Shown here piece by piece: positions 6,270 to 13,900 of a stretch of 28,017 bases of DNA. The position numbers and the translations under genes are program-made. Position 1 is the first letter of the stretch, and each line of letters opens with the position of its first letter. Origin of the DNA: Sandaracinaceae bacterium (lineage in GTDB: Bacteria > Myxococcota_A > Polyangia > Polyangiales > Houyiibacteriaceae); NCBI GenBank assembly GCA_012514415.1, contig JAAZAH010000356.1, positions 1 through 28,017 on the forward strand. The letters are read 5' to 3'. The notes below the pieces were generated by a model. It was not told where the DNA came from. It worked only from the letters and a program-made list of their open reading frames with translations, and searched no databases.

Positions 6270-8450
6270 TTAGGTGCGTCCGAACACGCGTCTCACGGCG
6301 AGCTCGACCACAAAAATAACGAGCGCAAGGAAGATGAAACCCGTCTGGCGGAAGGGCGAGCTGCGCTCGTCGCCGATTTTTCTCTCTTCGATGCGCGACA
6401 GAGAGCCGAGCGAACGGAGCTCGTCGGGGTGCGAGAAATAGACGCCGCCGCTCATGTCGGCGATCGCACGCAGCCACTGTCCATCGGGACGCACTCGCCG
6501 AAATTCCTCGCCGCCTCCCTCGACGTAAAACGCAGTCCTCGCGAGTTCTTTTGGGCCATCGCGGACAATGAGTTGATGCACGCCGCCGCGCTCGGGCGCC
6601 TTGATTGGATGCCGCATCCGTCCCTCGCGCGTGAGCGTGAGCTCCTGCTGTAGGAGCGCTCGCCCTGCTTCGTCCTCGACGCTGAGCTCGACCGTGCGAA
6701 AGGCAAGCGGCTCGTACTCCTCATCCCGAAACTCGCCGATGACCAGGAGCTCTCCGCCCTCGGCCACACGCTCGTGATCCGTCGAAAGCCGGCTGGGCTC
6801 AAGCGCCTTATCGCGCACCATATAGCGAAGCGTGAGATCCCAGAACCGCTCAAAGACGCTCAGATCTCCGCGCTCACCCGCCGTCGTGATGCCCCAGCGG
6901 AAGCTTGAATCGCTCGCAAAAGCGACGACGCGCCCCTCGCCGACATCATGTGCCGCGAGGATCGGCGCCGGCTCGCCTCCGACACGAAGCTGTGGATGGC
7001 CGAGAAGCGCACGCGCGCCGGGACGAAGGGCGCCAAGCTCGTTCGCACCGGCAAGCGGGGCGAGCTCTTGAAAACGCCTTCGCACCTGTTCTGGCGACTC
7101 CCCGAGCGCAACGAGCGGATGCCTCGGCATCAGCGGAACGGGCGAAAAAGGGCGCGCGTCGATCCCAGGAGGTGGAGGAAGACTCGTCGGGAGGATGTTT
7201 TCGACGGCCGTCCCTGCGTATCCGCCTGCTGAGAAGCTCTTCTCCCCACCAATCATCAGAAACGCCCCACCGCGCTCCACATAATCGCGGATGCGGGGGA
7301 GATAAATCGCCATCCGGTACGGGCCGTAATCGAAGTTCTGAAAAATCACGAGATCAAAGCTCCCAAGATGCTCGCGGAAGAGTTCATCCGTGGGAAAGGG
7401 GATCAGCGCCATCTCCTCGTTGTCGGCCATCGTCAGATCGTCGACTGTGCGAAGGATGAAGAAGCTCACGAGGTCGAGCGCGGGGTTTCTCTCAAGCAGC
7501 TCCCTCAAGAAACGCACGTCCCATGAGGGCGCGCCCGCGACGAGAAGAACACGGAGACGCTCACGCTCGACGCGAAATAAAAAGGAGCGCGCGTCGTTCT
7601 CGCGCACCGAATCTCCCGGTGGAGGCTGAACGGCAATGCGGCCGATATGACGCCCGAGCTTTCGAGGATCCATCGAAAATTCGACCGTTTTGAGTTCTTC
7701 ACCGCCGAAATCGACGAGCGCGCCGTCGACGGTGTTGCCCTCAATAGAAAAGCGCACCTCCACGGGCTGCGCGCATCGGCCGGTGCAGTGAAGGGTCACG
7801 CTCACACGCGGACGCTCCCGAAGGTAGACGATGGGATCGTACCGGATCGAATCGATCCCGACATCGAGCGGAGGGAGCTCCCCGCCGACCCGGACCGTGT
7901 GGATGGGAAAGCGGTCGAGGGAGCGCGGGATGCTCTCTTCCTCCGTCTCGAGACCGTCGCTGATCAGGATCACGCTCCCGATGGAATCATCTTCAGCCAG
8001 CTCCTCGAGCGCAGCGATCATCTTTGTCGCGCTCGCCGTCCCGAGTGAGCGAAGGCCCTCGCGATCGATGAGCCTCGTTTCATTGCCGAACGCGCGAAGC
8101 TCGAGCGACTCCGTCTCGGCAAGCCGTTCGATAAGCGCCCGCGCTTCTTCCGCGCGCGTCCCTCGCTCCGAGGCGATCGACATGCTCCGGCTCTCATCGA
8201 TGAGGACCACGCTGCGTGATTCGATCTTCTGAAAGCGCTCGGTAACGAACGCGGGTTGCGCCGCGATCGCGAAGACCACAGCCCCACTTAGGACGCGGAG
8301 GCCAAGGAGGATCCTTCGCCGATCGGGGCGCTCGGAGCGCAGGCGCCGCTCCTCGTAGACAATGAGTCCTGCGACGGCCGCGAGGGCGAGTGCGGCCCCG
8401 AGCCATCCGAGCGCGCCATCAAAGACGATTCCACCAAAGCGTTCCTGCAT
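6270..8450 (-). CDS. Membrane protein with VWA and GATase1-like domains
   Basis: This 726-residue protein belongs to the type often encoded beside MoxR ATPases and BatA-like proteins. Two N-terminal membrane helices (about 13-32 and 47-68) are followed by a von Willebrand A domain with the MIDAS motif DESRS (Asp85, Ser87, Ser89) and SDG at 164-166, so metal binding looks intact. A beta-sandwich segment comes next, then a glutamine amidotransferase-like fold with RVLLVAGAPSWDVRFL and GGEKSFSAGGY, which has no catalytic Cys, as is usual for this PF07090-like family. A C-terminal helix (TGFIFLALVIFVVELAV) ends the protein, leaving the bulk in the periplasm. Its start is 8 bases after the DUF4159 gene stop, so the two form an operon. 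The exact role is unknown; envelope complex assembly or stress tolerance is the usual proposal. Confidence 0.85.
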   Translation of the reverse strand: MQERFGGIVFDGALGWLGAALALAAVAGLIVYEERRLRSERPDRRRILLGLRVLSGAVVFAIAAQPAFVTERFQKIESRSVVLIDESRSMSIASERGTRAEEARALIERLAETESLELRAFGNETRLIDREGLRSLGTASATKMIAALEELAEDDSIGSVILISDGLETEEESIPRSLDRFPIHTVRVGGELPPLDVGIDSIRYDPIVYLRERPRVSVTLHCTGRCAQPVEVRFSIEGNTVDGALVDFGGEELKTVEFSMDPRKLGRHIGRIAVQPPPGDSVRENDARSFLFRVERERLRVLLVAGAPSWDVRFLRELLERNPALDLVSFFILRTVDDLTMADNEEMALIPFPTDELFREHLGSFDLVIFQNFDYGPYRMAIYLPRIRDYVERGGAFLMIGGEKSFSAGGYAGTAVENILPTSLPPPPGIDARPFSPVPLMPRHPLVALGESPEQVRRRFQELAPLAGANELGALRPGARALLGHPQLRVGGEPAPILAAHDVGEGRVVAFASDSSFRWGITTAGERGDLSVFERFWDLTLRYMVRDKALEPSRLSTDHERVAEGGELLVIGEFRDEEYEPLAFRTVELSVEDEAGRALLQQELTLTREGRMRHPIKAPERGGVHQLIVRDGPKELARTAFYVEGGGEEFRRVRPDGQWLRAIADMSGGVYFSHPDELRSLGSLSRIEERKIGDERSSPFRQTGFIFLALVIFVVELAVRRVFGRT

Positions 8451-8458
8451 CGTTCGCC

Positions 8459-9217
8459 TCAGCGGCCTCCCCCACGCCGGCGCATGATAAAGGGAGCGTG
8501 CACCTGATCGTCTTTATAGTCGAGCGAAAGCGCGTAAATCACGAGATTCACGCCGAGCCGATAGGCCATCTCGCGCTGTCTCTCGCCGCCCGGCACGACG
8601 GCAAAATGATAGTTGCCGAGATTATCCCTCGCCCAGGCCCCACCCAGATCGTGGCGTGAATAGACGACGGCAAGGCGTCCGGCGTATTCAATGCCCTCGA
8701 GATGCGGCGGCCCCTCGACGCGGCCCACAGGTCGACCTACGAGATAAAACGACCGATAGAGCACGTGGTCGCGCGGAATGGGGGCGAGCGCCGAGTCCGG
8801 GAGGGCTCGCGCGAGGAGTGCACGAACCGAGCGGTCAAACCCATCGTCGCCTTCCGACGCATCGTCGATGAGTAGAAATCCACCGAAGCGAAGAAAACGC
8901 GAGAGCCGCTCAATTTCCTCTTCATTCGGCATCGGGAAAGCGCGATCGCCTGCGAGATAAAGAAAGGGCTGCTCAAAAAGCGAGCGCTCCGAAAGCGTCA
9001 CACGCGAGGGTTCGAGGATGGTTTCAACGCTCGTGCGCGTTCGAACGGCCCAGCTCATCCGCCGCGTCGCCGTCGGTCGAGGATCGTCCTTCAACCCCTT
9101 GAGAGACAGAGAGCGGAACTCAAACGCTGTCGCTTCACCGATCGCCGCGCCAGATGAGGGCGAAAAGAAGAGCATGAAAAGGAGGAAGAGAATTGGCGCG
9201 AAGAGCGTTAGCCGCAT
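8459..9217 (-). CDS. DUF4159-family exported protein, 252 aa
   Basis: A signal peptide (LTLFAPILFLLFMLFFSPSSG) is followed by a Rossmann-like domain. RFLRFGGFLLIDDASEGDDG sits near residues 106-125 and SRHDLGGAWARDN near 196-208, both typical of DUF4159. These proteins occur in the MoxR/DUF58/BatA-type clusters and are related in fold to the class I amidotransferase-like domain of their neighbours, without a known reaction. It is the first gene of a two-gene reverse operon with the VWA/GATase-like gene. The start ATG 9217 has no clear Shine-Dalgarno sequence. Upstream there is only a divergent intergenic region, so the moxR and batA genes that normally precede such a gene are absent here. Confidence 0.85.
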   Translation of the reverse strand: MRLTLFAPILFLLFMLFFSPSSGAAIGEATAFEFRSLSLKGLKDDPRPTATRRMSWAVRTRTSVETILEPSRVTLSERSLFEQPFLYLAGDRAFPMPNEEEIERLSRFLRFGGFLLIDDASEGDDGFDRSVRALLARALPDSALAPIPRDHVLYRSFYLVGRPVGRVEGPPHLEGIEYAGRLAVVYSRHDLGGAWARDNLGNYHFAVVPGGERQREMAYRLGVNLVIYALSLDYKDDQVHAPFIMRRRGGGR

Positions 9218-9320
9218 GGGAGTATCGAGGATAGCTTAATGAAACTTCGTTGCTCTCAGATTCGCTGTATGTTCGGCGTAGCACGAACCGATCGCCTTCG
9301 AGAGCGCCCCCTGCGCTGCC

Positions 9321-9347
9321 ATTCGGTCCTCGTAAACTGCACCGAAT
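9321..9347. promoter_or_regulatory. Inverted repeat, possible operator upstream of apbE
   Basis: ATTCGGT and ACCGAAT form a perfect 7-base inverted repeat with a 13-base spacer in the 161-base divergent region between the DUF4159 and apbE genes. It lies 32 bases before the apbE start. The half-site spacing fits either a dimeric regulator or an RNA hairpin; there is no T-run immediately after it. No convincing promoter hexamers were found next to it. Confidence 0.3.
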
Positions 9348-9378
9348 CTTGCTTTATTTCCGGGAAGGGACGCGCTGA

Positions 9379-10533
9379 ATGCTCCGACACTTATGGCTCT
9401 TCTGTCTTTGCGCACTGCATGTGGCGTGTTCGGGTGACGAGCATCGCGAGGCAGAGTCCGAAAGAAGCATGCCCGCCGAGGCGCCCCAAGCGAGCGCTCC
9501 TCAACAAGGCGTTCACGACGCGCCCGGGTCCGAGACGCGCTCGAGCGCCCAAGCGTCCATGGATCCCTATACCGAGCGCCGCCGCCTCATGGGCACGGTG
9601 TTCATGATCCGCGCTGAGGCCGATCCAAAAATCGCGCGCCCGGCCGTTGCCAAGGCCTTCGCCGAGATGGAGCGAATCGAGTTCCTCCTCTCCGAATGGC
9701 GCCCTGGGAGCGAAATCTCGAGGATCAATGCCGCCGCTGGCCTCCATCCCGTCCACGTGAGCGAAGAGACGTTTACGGTGGTCAAATCCGGTGTCGAGAT
9801 GAGCGCGCTAACCGACGGCGCCTTCGATCTCTCTTGGGCCGCACTCCACGGCCTCTACGACTTCCGTCCCGGCCTCGAGCGCGTCCCGAGCCGAGACGAG
9901 ATCCGACGGCAGCTCCGCTTCATCGATTTTCGCCGGATCGCCCTCGATGAGAAGGAACGGACGGTCTACCTCAAGCAGCGCGGGATGAAGCTTGGCACCG
10001 GCGCCATCGGAAAAGGCTACGCGCTCGATCGCGCAGGTCAGATCCTTCGCGCCGCGGGCATCCGCTCCTATATGCTTTTTGGCGGGGGCCAAGTTCAAGT
10101 CTACGGGATGCGCGGAGATCGCCCCTATCGCGTCGGCATCCAGCATCCCCGTCTCCCCGACAAGCATATCGGGTACTTCGAATCGTCGGGAGGATCGATC
10201 TCGACCTCCGGCGATTATGAGCGCGCCCTCATCGGCCCGGATGGCGACCGCATTCACCACATCCTCGATCCGCGCACCGGACTCCCATCGAAGGCGTCCA
10301 TCTCGGTCACGCTCCATAGCTCGAGCGGCCTTTACGCCGATGCGCTCTCTACGGCGGCCTTCGTCCTGGGCCCCGAAAGAGCGCTCGCGCTCCTCCAGTC
10401 GCTCGACGCAGACGTGAGCGCTGTGATCGTCGGCCCCGATTGTCGCGTACACACGACCCCGGGAACCTTCGAGGCAGCACACCTCGAAGGTTCGGTCGAT
10501 GAAAACGGACTTCTCGTGGGCTGTAAGCCCTAG
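9379..10533 (+). CDS. apbE: FAD:protein FMN transferase, lipoprotein
   Basis: Transfers FMN from FAD to a Ser/Thr of target flavoproteins outside the cytoplasm, such as Rnf/Nqr-type redox subunits. It has 384 residues. The N-terminus is a lipoprotein signal (LHVAC, Cys17), then a flexible Ala/Ser/Glu-rich linker to about residue 60. The catalytic core follows: GTGAIGKGYALD (206-217), FGGGQVQVYG (234-243), SISTSGDYER (273-282), HHILDPRTG (293-301) and the metal-binding ADALSTAAFVLG (320-331), all close to the family patterns. The start ATG 9379 has AGGGA upstream. No obvious flavoprotein target is encoded nearby. Its stop codon shares CTAG with the citrate synthase stop on the other strand. 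Confidence 0.93.
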   Translation: MLRHLWLFCLCALHVACSGDEHREAESERSMPAEAPQASAPQQGVHDAPGSETRSSAQASMDPYTERRRLMGTVFMIRAEADPKIARPAVAKAFAEMERIEFLLSEWRPGSEISRINAAAGLHPVHVSEETFTVVKSGVEMSALTDGAFDLSWAALHGLYDFRPGLERVPSRDEIRRQLRFIDFRRIALDEKERTVYLKQRGMKLGTGAIGKGYALDRAGQILRAAGIRSYMLFGGGQVQVYGMRGDRPYRVGIQHPRLPDKHIGYFESSGGSISTSGDYERALIGPDGDRIHHILDPRTGLPSKASISVTLHSSSGLYADALSTAAFVLGPERALALLQSLDADVSAVIVGPDCRVHTTPGTFEAAHLEGSVDENGLLVGCKP

Positions 10534-11678
10534 CCGCGCTGATCGATCGGAACGAGCGCCCGATCGGCCTCTCCCGTCCAGATCTGATTCGGGCGGAAGA
10601 TGCGGTTGTCCTCGAGCTGCTCGAGCAGATGCGCGAGCCATCCCGAGACGCGTGAGATCGCGAAAATGGGCGTGAAAAGATCGACCGGGATCCCGAGCCG
10701 CTCGTAGACGATTCCACTATAAAAATCGACGTTCGGATAAATCCCCTTCGCCCCGACGAGATCCTCCATCGCCGATTCGAGGGCGAGCGCCGTATCGTAG
10801 ATAGGCGTCGGGCCCATTTCCTCGAAGAGCGAGACAGCGAGCTTCTGAAGGATCACGGCGCGCGGATCTTTCACCTTGTATTCGCGATGACCGAAGCCCA
10901 TGATCTTTTCTTTTCGGCTGAGCCGATCCTCGGCCCAGCGGCGCGTCCCCTCGACCGAACCGTCCTCGATCTCACGGAGCATCACGAGGACCCTCTCGTT
11001 GGCGCCGCCGTGAAGCGAGCCCGAAAGCGTCCCGACCGCCGCGGCGATCGCAGCGTGGGGATTTGCAAGCGTCGAGCCGGTCACGCGTCCCGAAAACGTG
11101 GACGCGTTCATGCTGTGCTCGGCGTGGAGGGTGAGCGCGACGTCGAAGACTCTCTCGGCCGTCTTCGAGGGCACGTTCCCCTCAAGCATGTAGAGAAAGT
11201 TCGCAGCGTGCGAGAGCTCTCGCTTCGGCGAAATGAGCTCCTCACCCCGACGGATGCGATGCCAGGCGGCGACGATCGTCGGCATCTTGGCGATGAGGCG
11301 GATGGCCGTGCTGAAGCGATAGTCGCGATCGGTGACGTGATCTCCCGGATAGAACATCCCGAGCGCCGCCACCGACGCCATGAGCGCGTCCATCGGATGA
11401 CCGTCGGTCGGAAGCGTCCGGAGAAGCGCAAAGAGGGGGGCATCGACCGCGCGTTCGTTCTTGAGGGCGTCTTCGAACCCCTTGAGCTCGTCGCGCGTCG
11501 GCAAGGCGCCGTAGAGCAAGAGGTAGCTCACCTCTTCAAAAGTGCAGTGCTCGGAGAGAGCCTCGATCGGATAGCCTCGGTATTGAAGCTTTCCAATCTC
11601 ACCGTCCAGATAACATACGCTCGTCCGCGCAGCGGGGACGCCCGCCAGCCCCGGGATATATTCAGGGGAGTTCGTCAT
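10530..11678 (-). CDS. gltA: Citrate synthase (short, dimeric type)
   Basis: Condenses acetyl-CoA and oxaloacetate to citrate in the TCA cycle. The 382-residue length and the N-terminal GLAGVPAARTSVCYLDGEIG fit the short citrate/2-methylcitrate synthase type rather than the longer hexameric type. Active-site elements are present: LHAEHSMNAST (His188), SLHGGANERV (His223), MGFGHREYKVKDPRA (His264) and YPNVDFYSG (Asp318). A good Shine-Dalgarno sequence (GAGGAAAACT) precedes ATG 11678. From sequence alone a 2-methylcitrate synthase is possible, but no prpB- or prpD-like gene is adjacent, so citrate synthase is preferred. It follows the hypothetical and thioredoxin genes on the same strand after a 180-base gap, which may contain its own promoter. 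Confidence 0.92.
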   Translation of the reverse strand: MTNSPEYIPGLAGVPAARTSVCYLDGEIGKLQYRGYPIEALSEHCTFEEVSYLLLYGALPTRDELKGFEDALKNERAVDAPLFALLRTLPTDGHPMDALMASVAALGMFYPGDHVTDRDYRFSTAIRLIAKMPTIVAAWHRIRRGEELISPKRELSHAANFLYMLEGNVPSKTAERVFDVALTLHAEHSMNASTFSGRVTGSTLANPHAAIAAAVGTLSGSLHGGANERVLVMLREIEDGSVEGTRRWAEDRLSRKEKIMGFGHREYKVKDPRAVILQKLAVSLFEEMGPTPIYDTALALESAMEDLVGAKGIYPNVDFYSGIVYERLGIPVDLFTPIFAISRVSGWLAHLLEQLEDNRIFRPNQIWTGEADRALVPIDQRG

Positions 11679-11858
11679 AGTTTTCCTCGAAAATCATGGG
11701 TCGCACCGGGCGCCCTCGCGATCGCGATGCCTTCACAGACGTCCGAATGGCGCGCGCCTCGCGCCGAATCTTCGCATGCCGATGAAGGGCATGGGCCGCT
11801 CACGTGGGACTTGTTAGCCCGCGCGGCGCAAGTCGACAAGGCGCGAAGCGAGGTCGAG

Positions 11859-12323
11859 TCAATCACCATTTACGCGGCCCCACTCCGCCGCGAGCGCCTG
11901 GGCGAGCGCTCGCGTGATCTCCGGCACAATCAGCCTCATCTCGTCCTGGAGGAGCCGCGCGGCCTCCGACCAGCGAAAGGCCGGCTCGCCCCCTGTAATG
12001 AGAATGGGCAAATCCGGAAGTGAGTAATAAAATCCGCCAAATCCGAGCGAGAGGAGCGTCTCCGGCGCAGCGTCCAAGTCGTCCTCAACCGGAGCGGAGG
12101 AAGCCGCCTCGGTTCGGACATGAGTCGAAACGCACTCCCCTGCACCCGAAGGCAGTAAATCCACCTCAAAACGGCGAACGGCGACCTTCCCATTTTTCTC
12201 GAACGCTTCCGATAGCGCGCGCACGGACTCGCCCAAGGAGGTGCGGTTCGTCGCAGGCACGATCGCGAGATGGAGTCCCGGGTGGATCGCTCGATCGGAA
12301 AACGCGCCGAAATCGGGCAGCAA
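11859..12323 (-). CDS. Hypothetical protein between thioredoxin and citrate synthase
   Basis: I do not recognise this family. The frame encodes 154 residues from a TTG at 12323, preceded by GGGACGAA. It is open further upstream into the end of the thioredoxin gene, and a CTG at 12428 overlapping that stop would give 189 residues. No ATG or GTG is available, so the start is uncertain. The product looks like a compact cytoplasmic domain: HPGLHLAIVPATN, KVAVRRFEVDLLP, then GFGGFYYSLPDLPILITGG and a C-terminal helix rich in Leu, Ala and Glu. There is no signal peptide or membrane segment. The single Cys is in GAGECVSTH. It sits on the same strand 101 bases after the thioredoxin-rhodanese gene and is probably co-transcribed with it. 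Confidence 0.65.
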   Translation of the reverse strand: MLPDFGAFSDRAIHPGLHLAIVPATNRTSLGESVRALSEAFEKNGKVAVRRFEVDLLPSGAGECVSTHVRTEAASSAPVEDDLDAAPETLLSLGFGGFYYSLPDLPILITGGEPAFRWSEAARLLQDEMRLIVPEITRALAQALAAEWGRVNGD

Positions 12324-12424
12324 TTCGTCCCGCTCGTGAGGCGCTATACGCGACTCGGGCGCGGCAACGAGAGGGAGCCTCCGCCCTCGGGCTCCGCCTC
12401 TTCCCTTCGCACTTTGCCCCCCGT

Positions 12425-13063
12425 TCAGCGCTCCACCTCGAAACCGTCTGCCTCCCAGTGGAGGTAGCCGCCCTTAAGATAACCCACCTGGACCCCCTTC
12501 CCCAGGAGCGCTTCGGCCGCCTCACGCGCCGGCTCTTCGGTGCGATGATAGAGCACCCTGGGTCGTCCATCCGTCGCGCGGAGCTCGTCGAGTTTTGACT
12601 CGAGTTCTTCGAGCGCAATATGAATGGCGGACGGGATATGATGACGCGCAAAGGCGTTCGCATCCCGAATATCGACCGGCACCACCCTCCCCTCTTGGAT
12701 GTAGGCGGCGAGATCTTTGGGTTCAAGCGTCAGCGCGTCGCTCGGGATGATCGGCTCGATCATCTGAACGAGCGTTGCCTCGTCGACGACACCGAGTTGA
12801 TGCCCGACCACTTGTCCTTGATCGATGAGGACCAGCATGGGGATGCTCTGCACGCGGAAGCTCTGGGCGACCATCGGTGCCCGATCGACGTCGATCTTGA
12901 CAACCTTCAGCTTACCCTCGAAGCGCGCAGCGACTCGCTCGACGATGGGTGCGAGCTGCTTGCAGGGCTCGCACCAATCCGCGTAGAGATCGACAAGGAC
13001 GGGAAGTTCGCTGCCAAGAACCTCTTGCTCAAAATTCGTGTCGCCTACTTCGATGATCGCCAT
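12425..13063 (-). CDS. Thioredoxin-rhodanese fusion, rhodanese Cys lost
   Basis: This 212-residue protein has an N-terminal thioredoxin domain (1-105) and a C-terminal rhodanese-like domain (about 110-212). The thioredoxin active site is WCEPC (Cys31, Cys34; Glu instead of the usual Gly), with the cis-proline in SIP (Pro75), so redox activity is likely. In the rhodanese domain VDIRD, HHIPSAIHI and GGYLHW are kept. The catalytic loop, usually YCRSG.RS, reads YHRTEEPA with His173 at the sulfur-carrying Cys position, so persulfide transfer should be impossible. The domain may instead bind a partner or anion. There is no signal peptide, so it should be cytoplasmic. It is divergent from the response regulator at 13169 and first in a likely unit with the hypothetical and citrate synthase genes. 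Confidence 0.92.
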   Translation of the reverse strand: MAIIEVGDTNFEQEVLGSELPVLVDLYADWCEPCKQLAPIVERVAARFEGKLKVVKIDVDRAPMVAQSFRVQSIPMLVLIDQGQVVGHQLGVVDEATLVQMIEPIIPSDALTLEPKDLAAYIQEGRVVPVDIRDANAFARHHIPSAIHIALEELESKLDELRATDGRPRVLYHRTEEPAREAAEALLGKGVQVGYLKGGYLHWEADGFEVER

Positions 13064-13130
13064 GGGCCGAAGTTAGCAGACGCCGCGTCACTCCTCCAAT
13101 CAACGCGCGCTCGACCCGGCTCCGCTCGCC

Positions 13131-13159
13131 TTTAAGTTCTCTAAATTATTCGCTATATT
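13131..13159 (+). promoter_or_regulatory. Possible promoter of the two-component operon
   Basis: TTTAAG (13131-13136; weak -35, 3/6) lies 17 bases before TATATT (13154-13159; -10, 5/6) in a locally AT-rich patch of the 105-base divergent region. Transcription would start only about 3 bases before the ATG at 13169, so the mRNA would be almost leaderless. However, GGGTGG at 13160-13164 looks like a Shine-Dalgarno sequence, which would argue for a start site further upstream. The two readings conflict, so confidence is modest. Confidence 0.35.
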
Positions 13160-13168
13160 GGGTGGTCG

Positions 13169-13900
13169 ATGAAGATCTTGATCGTTGAAGATTCGATGAA
13201 GCTCGCACGCTTTCTCTCACGTGCGCTTACCGAGGAAGGCTTCATCGTCGATCTGTGCGCCAATGGCGCCGACGCCCTTGTCCAAGGCAATTCCTCACTT
13301 TATGAACTCATCATCCTCGATTGGATGCTCCCCGAGATCGATGGAGTGACGGTTTGTCGAGAGCTCCGACGCAGGGGAAACACGACCCCGATCCTGATGC
13401 TCACCGCCCGCGGCGAAACCGAGGAGCGCGTGCTCGGCCTCGATGCGGGCGCGGATGATTATCTGGTCAAGCCCTTCGAGCTCGAGGAGCTCATCGCGCG
13501 GGTAAACGCCCTTCTTCGTCGCTCGCGCGGGTTCAGGCGTCTGCGCTTTGGCGATCTCGAGCTCGATCCCGAAAAGGGAAAGGCGCTCGTCCAAGGACGG
13601 CCTCTGCCGCTCACTCAGCGCGAATACCAACTGCTCTACTACCTCGTGCAGCGCGCCGATAAGCCCACCTCGAGGAGCGATCTCTACGCCCACGTCTGGA
13701 ATATGAATTTCGAACCTGGTTCGAACCTTCTCGATGTTCACATCAGCCGCCTCCGCGAAAAGCTCGGCGAGCACGCCTATCGGGTGAGCACCATCCGTGG
13801 GGTGGGCTATCGCTTCCTAAGCGGCGAGGGCGAGGCGCATAAGGAAGCGACCGCAAAGACGACCTCCGGCCACTCCACGCGCGCGGATAAGACGCAATGA
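13169..13900 (+). CDS. OmpR/PhoB-family response regulator
   Basis: DNA-binding response regulator of 243 residues. The receiver domain (1-115) has the acidic pair (Glu7, Asp8), the phospho-acceptor in LIILDWMLP (Asp51), MLTARGE and the Lys of YLVKPF. The C-terminal winged helix (about 125-220) has the usual LTQREYQLLYYLVQ, LLDVHISRLREKLG and IRGVGYRF. A charged tail of about 25 residues follows. ATG 13169 is preceded by GGGTGG. The stop overlaps the histidine kinase start by 4 bases (ATGA), so the two are translationally coupled partners. The regulon cannot be read from sequence; the domain order and the QseB/PmrA-like spacing suggest an envelope or metal signal. Confidence 0.95.
   Translation: MKILIVEDSMKLARFLSRALTEEGFIVDLCANGADALVQGNSSLYELIILDWMLPEIDGVTVCRELRRRGNTTPILMLTARGETEERVLGLDAGADDYLVKPFELEELIARVNALLRRSRGFRRLRFGDLELDPEKGKALVQGRPLPLTQREYQLLYYLVQRADKPTSRSDLYAHVWNMNFEPGSNLLDVHISRLREKLGEHAYRVSTIRGVGYRFLSGEGEAHKEATAKTTSGHSTRADKTQ

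Noticed and set aside
10887..12023. Forward 378-codon frame across citrate synthase and the hypothetical gene
   Set aside because: It is antisense to recognisable citrate synthase motifs and reads as an Arg/His/Glu-rich shadow typical of GC-rich DNA.
13717..13727. GGTTCGAACC, resembling a tRNA T-arm
   Set aside because: It lies inside the response regulator coding sequence and no acceptor, D or anticodon stems can be built around it.
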